Assembly: GCF_001638985.1 (NCBI RefSeq)
Contig: NW_017265140.1
Span: 248,001 to 312,000, forward strand
Direction of reading: 5' to 3'
DNA from: Phycomyces blakesleeanus NRRL 1555(-)
Taxonomy: Eukaryota; Mucoromycota; Mucoromycetes; Mucorales; Phycomycetaceae
Length of the DNA: 64,000 bases
Shown: piece by piece, positions 60,332 to 64,000 of the stretch
How the letters are laid out: the number at the start of each line of letters is the position of its first letter
Numbering within the stretch: position 1 is the stretch's first letter
Notes under the pieces: model-generated
Told to the model about the DNA's origin: nothing
The model's input: only the letters and a program-made list of their open reading frames with translations
The model's database searches: none
Made by a program: the position numbers and the translations under genes

Positions 60332-60346
60332 CTGTCCACACCAAAT
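60332..60346. repeat. Third copy of the inverted-repeat end motif
   Basis: CTGTCCACACCAAAT here is the same end motif as at 59312-59326 and the reverse complement of the left end at 59191-59205. With the left MITE end it could bound a composite unit of about 1.16 kb. Confidence 0.65.
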
Positions 60347-60358
60347 GTTTGCTGGTAG

Positions 60359-60658
60359 GTTCTTGGCCGTCGTATTATCATATACCAGACATATACGGAT
60401 GCTATCCGCATGGCTATTAAACCATCCGATTGCGGAAAGATTCTTTCCATTGACGAGTTGGACGGACATAAAGAAGTGCGAGCATGTCGTCCTAGCTGGG
60501 GAACTGATGAGGTAATGTTAAACACCTATCTATTTTTTAAAGAAAATAAAAAAAAATTTATTAATACTGTTTATTATTTCAATCAGCTCCAGAAGTTTAG
60601 CACTGCCATTGATGACTTTACTGTCAAGCGTTTGAAGAAAAATGCAGACAGTTGTTAA
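60359..60658 (+). pseudogene. Gene fragment next to the repeat, unknown
   Basis: An exon-like block begins after GGTAG at 60358 and reads VLGRRIIIYQTYTDAIRMAI, then SIDELDGHKEVRACRPSWGT, up to a GTAATG donor at about 60512. A second block after CAATCAG (about 60588-60658) reads LQKFSTAIDDFTVKRLKKN and ends TGTTAA. Joining the blocks is plausible. There is no start, and 12 bp upstream is the element end at 60346, so insertion or rearrangement may have removed the 5' part. No family recognised; Crinkler-type or transposon-associated proteins are possible but unsupported. Confidence 0.35.
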
Positions 60659-60956
60659 AGCGCATCTCCTATGAGAAAGAAGTGAGTATTCACGAGAATT
60701 TGACAGTCACTATTAGAGTAGTGCTTTTCAAAATAAAATAAATCTTTTTTTTCCTTGCCCACTATTTTACAGTGTTTTTTTTTTACGTGTTTATGTGTAT
60801 GGAATAGAATGTTGTATACAGATGTATGTATAGAATGCCAAGTATAAGCAAAATTTTATAAAAATAATAAATAATAAACTTCCACTTACATATAAATTAG
60901 CCTTTATTAATTAATATATATATATATTTGTAGGTGTTTTATTTTTGTATTTAAAT

Positions 60957-63504
60957 CTAAAAATATATTTTTCCTAGCAAAGGAACAACACACATCTGAG
61001 CTTTGCCTTCTAAACCAAGGTGCTCACCTACTGCAACTGGATAGCAGATTCTATGTACCTGAAGAATACTGTTCATGCTATCATCTTTGAATCCCACCTC
61101 ATTCACCTCAACTCCTTCTCCTGCTCTGGGCTGCAGCACAATCTCCTTGTACCATCGTAAGCATGCAAATTCATTCAGACTCAAATGATCAACAAACAAA
61201 TTTACAAAGAGGTACTGAATCTGGCCTACATATGGTTTAGTGCCTCTACCATCACTTGTCTCAAACAGCACTTGCATAAACGACCCGCACTAATTTCTTG
61301 TTTTGCTCCTGTATATTTGGCTGAGAAGATTGATTGATTCAAATTTGTGTATCCGACTGTTGACAAAATTATCGGAGCGACCAGCCTGACGACAGTGAAC
61401 AAGCGTTTGATCATCATATACCTCGTGATAATTGACGACAAATGCTCATACTCGGACACTTTCATAAAAATCTCTCCCTTTAGAACTAAAGGAAGTGTAG
61501 ACGGGAGTATAGGCTCGTTTCCCTTGATGATAACAAATTTGATCTCATGAGAACCAAGAACAGCATTGATATGGGATAGTATGGCGGCGGCAGTAGATGT
61601 AGTGAGCTCAAGGATGATCGCCGAATGCCCAGATTGAATTACAAGCAAAGTTTGTTGAATAAAGTCTTCCTGGTATGTATCCTCAAGACACTTCTTCATA
61701 TACATTGTTTCGAGCCCGTCTCTTCTATTGGTCATATAATCCTTCGAAAAGCCGTTGCATCTTTCAAGACCGAACAGCCAAGAGCGGTAAACCAGGCCAA
61801 AGCTAAGGATGCTCTCTTGCAAACGTAAATGCAGATGCATCTTCGGTGAACGAAATGGAGTTTGATATAACACCTCACACTCTCTGCAGAAAACCTCCAA
61901 TGAGTTATGGACCTCATTAAGATGAGCCATGGATATGCTTGGCATTGAGAGGTACAGGCATGCATTCACGAACGTTGTTCATTTAACAAGACGGACTTCA
62001 CGCAAGCAGCCACACAGGAGAACATGAGAGTAAACCAAGCACTAATACTTCCACTCATTTGCCTTCATGAATGGGAAACCACGCCCAATCCTTGTACCCA
62101 ATGATGTGTAGTATTCTGACAGTAAAACATTTTCAGCATCAACCCGTGTTGCAGCCAAGTGTGTATCTGTGATGAGACCAGAAGATACCCATTTCTCCAT
62201 TATCCTCTTCGCTGTACCAATATACAGGCTATACGTCGAATCGATGACAGTGCATTCAACAAGGTTGAAGTAAACCAGGCCATACAATTTTTCCAGGCAA
62301 CAAGAATTAGAGTAGCACAGAAAATAGCAAAAGATGGACACTAGATAGTAGGAATCACCACACCACTACAAAAGTAAATGAGTTCCACGACGAGGAGACA
62401 GAGATAGTGATTGATCCCGCTCGCCTTTACTTCCTTGGGCCCTGGAATGAGACCAACGAAGACAGCATTCTCCTTTATTGTACCGTTCTGGTGTGGGCAA
62501 GTTGTTGATGCAAAGATATATCGCACTACAGAGACAACCGACCCCATCGAAAGGCTGAAACGAATGGATGTTCATGGCAGGCATAATGGAGCACTCATGA
62601 TTCACAGATAGTAAAATATTACCGTCTTTTGGATTATTTCACTATGCACTATCGTGAATCTCAAATTTCATGTCTGGAACGTGTGATCTGTTTCTCCAAT
62701 AGTTTATGACGTCTTCGAATCTAGGGCGGCAAAAGGTATAGACAATGGTTTGATTGTGGAGCTTTACATGTAGATCCTTGTTGGGATACTCAAGGATCTT
62801 GATGTTGCAAAGAAAAAAAGTATTTCTACATTCTCTACCAGAAAGCGTCTCGAAATTACAACACTCTGGAACTATATCAGACTCTCTGTATACTTTTTTT
62901 ATAGTCGCCACATTTTATAAACCACTAGACATTTTGAGTCACATCGCCAAGACCAGTCATAGACCTTACACCGTTTGTACTGAGGGAAGAAGAAAATAGT
63001 GTCCAAAATGCGCCAATACCTCATTGAAAAACTTCAACGGGACAGCACCAGTGGAATCGACAGCATATTTGGATATGAATAAGACAGCAAACAAAGCATT
63101 GAAAGCATGAGTGGGATCGGCTGGCATATCAGATGGAGAAGAGTGTTCTATATATATATATGTTGTATTTGTCGATTTCATATACTTTATGTACTAACCC
63201 CTAACATCTTCAGATTCACTGTCAGAAATATCCAAAATAACTGCTCCAATGACATCGTCATCTTTGCTTTCAGAATTAAACAAGGAATCAATGGCCAAAA
63301 GAGGTAAGTCTTTAGCTGTATTGTCGAGTAAAAAAGAATCAAATTATTAGATATTATAAGCAAGTATACAACTTTAATAAAAATACTATGGATACCTTCA
63401 ACCTGATATTCAATATCAACATCGTCTCCAAAGCCAATCTTCATGTCATTGTCATTCGACATTACCTCTGTAACTGAAGCTGTATTATATGAAAAGAAAC
63501 ACAT
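60957..63504 (-). mobile_element. Degenerate tnp2 (Transposase_21)-like DNA transposon
   Basis: Minus-strand remnants of one transposase of the tnp2/CACTA-like type widespread in Mucorales. In order: acidic Ser/Asp-rich N-terminus with DISDSESEDV (about 63195-63300); PTHAFNALFAVLFISKYAVD (about 62990-63140); a Cys-rich segment with the partner string FEDVINYWRNRS (62642-62911); MNIHSFQPFD followed by SAIYLCINNLPTPERYNK (about 62480-62590); ENAVFVGLIPGPKEVKASGI (about 62400-62490); SLYIGTAKRIMEKWVSSGLI and GRGFPFMKANEWKY (62042-62240); then MHLHLRLQESILSFGLVYRS and WLFGLERCNGFSKDYMTNRR (61700-61850). Breaks: a one-base frame change at the NK/EN junction near 62478, and another near 61260-61290, where the frame moves from AKQEISAG to MQVLFETSDGRG. 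Flanking terminal repeats were not identified. Almost certainly inactive. Confidence 0.75.
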
Positions 63505-64000
63505 TTACTTAAAATTCTCTTGATAATTATTTTCTTAAATTATAACCCACAAGAAGATCCCGACTGATATATTGTCTCACATCATCATCTTCTTCTAAAT
63601 GTACTCTGAGTGGTTGTTGTTGTTACTGGAAGCGTTGGGTGCGTGTTACTTTAAAGTCTAGAATTGGTAATAATGGAGAATGGTTCGGAGACACAATTTA
63701 AGAGCAACTTCAGTAGTTATTTTTTTTTGTATTTAATTGGTACTGCCAGAACTGAAAATGCACGGCGTTGGATCTTATGTAGCTTCTATAAAATCATTGC
63801 TTTTCTAAAAACAGGGGTTTGAAACTGAAAGTTCAGCCACAATATAAAAAAGAAAATTTAGTAAAGGATAAAATCCGTGTGTAGAAACTGATGGACTTGC
63901 TCTATTCAAAATGATACACCCATAACCACCCAAAATTATTTATATGTATATCTATCCCACATTTATTACCACATTTCTACTTACATTTATGCTATACCAG
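63505..64000. other. Right edge, AT-rich, no gene seen
   Basis: Contains a GTTGTTGTTGTT run near 63614-63626 and a T9 tract near 63721. No open frame with protein character was recognised. It may contain the 5' flank of the transposase relic. Confidence 0.5.

Noticed and set aside
59964..60420. Phe/Leu/Ser-rich plus-strand ORFs of about 100 codons
   Set aside because: T-rich sequence yields long hydrophobic frames by chance; there are two overlapping frames and neither has domain-like features.
1..64000. CRISPR array, prokaryotic operons, rRNA or tRNA genes
   Set aside because: The short repeats are simple microsatellites without regular unique spacers. Genes have spliceosomal introns. No tRNA A/B box pair or rRNA segment was recognised by eye, though a covariance-model scan would be decisive.

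Overview
The window looks like nuclear DNA of an early-diverging filamentous fungus, most likely Mucoromycota. Genes are broken by many short introns (about 45-120 bp) with GT..TAG/CAG ends. Intergenic DNA is very AT-rich and full of microsatellites. The proteins are fungal (Zn2Cys6 regulator, Sip3/Lam-type contact-site protein), but several families that Dikarya have mostly lost are also present (Integrator subunit 7, a FET-type RNA-binding protein, a possible Gdown1-like protein). The transposase relic is of a type common in Mucorales. Exon boundaries below were read by eye from splice signals; for most genes the summed exons give an intact frame.

Layout. 1-7.5 kb: FET-family RNA-binding protein (minus), then about 4 kb with almost no coding signal. 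7.6-15.1 kb: compact block with a HEAT-like helical protein, mitochondrial ribosomal protein mL41, a ZCCHC9-like zinc-knuckle protein and an acidic Gdown1/POLR2M-like protein. 16.9-18.6 kb: damaged HSPA12-type Hsp70-like gene. 20.6-24.7 kb: INTS7 (minus), divergent from a PQ-loop vacuolar amino-acid transporter (24.8-25.9 kb). 26.3-32.3 kb: secreted SGNH esterase, HAD-like protein, ERI1-type exonuclease and LAT-type amino-acid permease. 33.2-37.2 kb: ankyrin protein, prefoldin subunit 1, AN1 zinc-finger protein. 37.3-41.3 kb: Zn2Cys6 transcription factor with a 7-nt microexon, then two small unrecognised genes. 41.3-47.9 kb: coding-poor. 47.9-52.9 kb: Sip3/Lam-type BAR-PH-GRAM-VASt-TM protein. 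53-64 kb: transposon graveyard with a tnp2-like transposase relic, a retroelement-like tail and a small inverted-repeat element.

Themes. FET protein, INTS7 and the Gdown1-like protein all point to RNA polymerase II transcription and processing, with ERI1 and the ZCCHC9-like protein in RNA maturation. The PQ-loop transporter and LAT permease handle amino acids at vacuole and plasma membrane; the Lam protein moves sterol at contact sites; prefoldin and the AN1 protein serve protein homeostasis. No prokaryote-style operon, CRISPR array, rRNA or tRNA was recognised.
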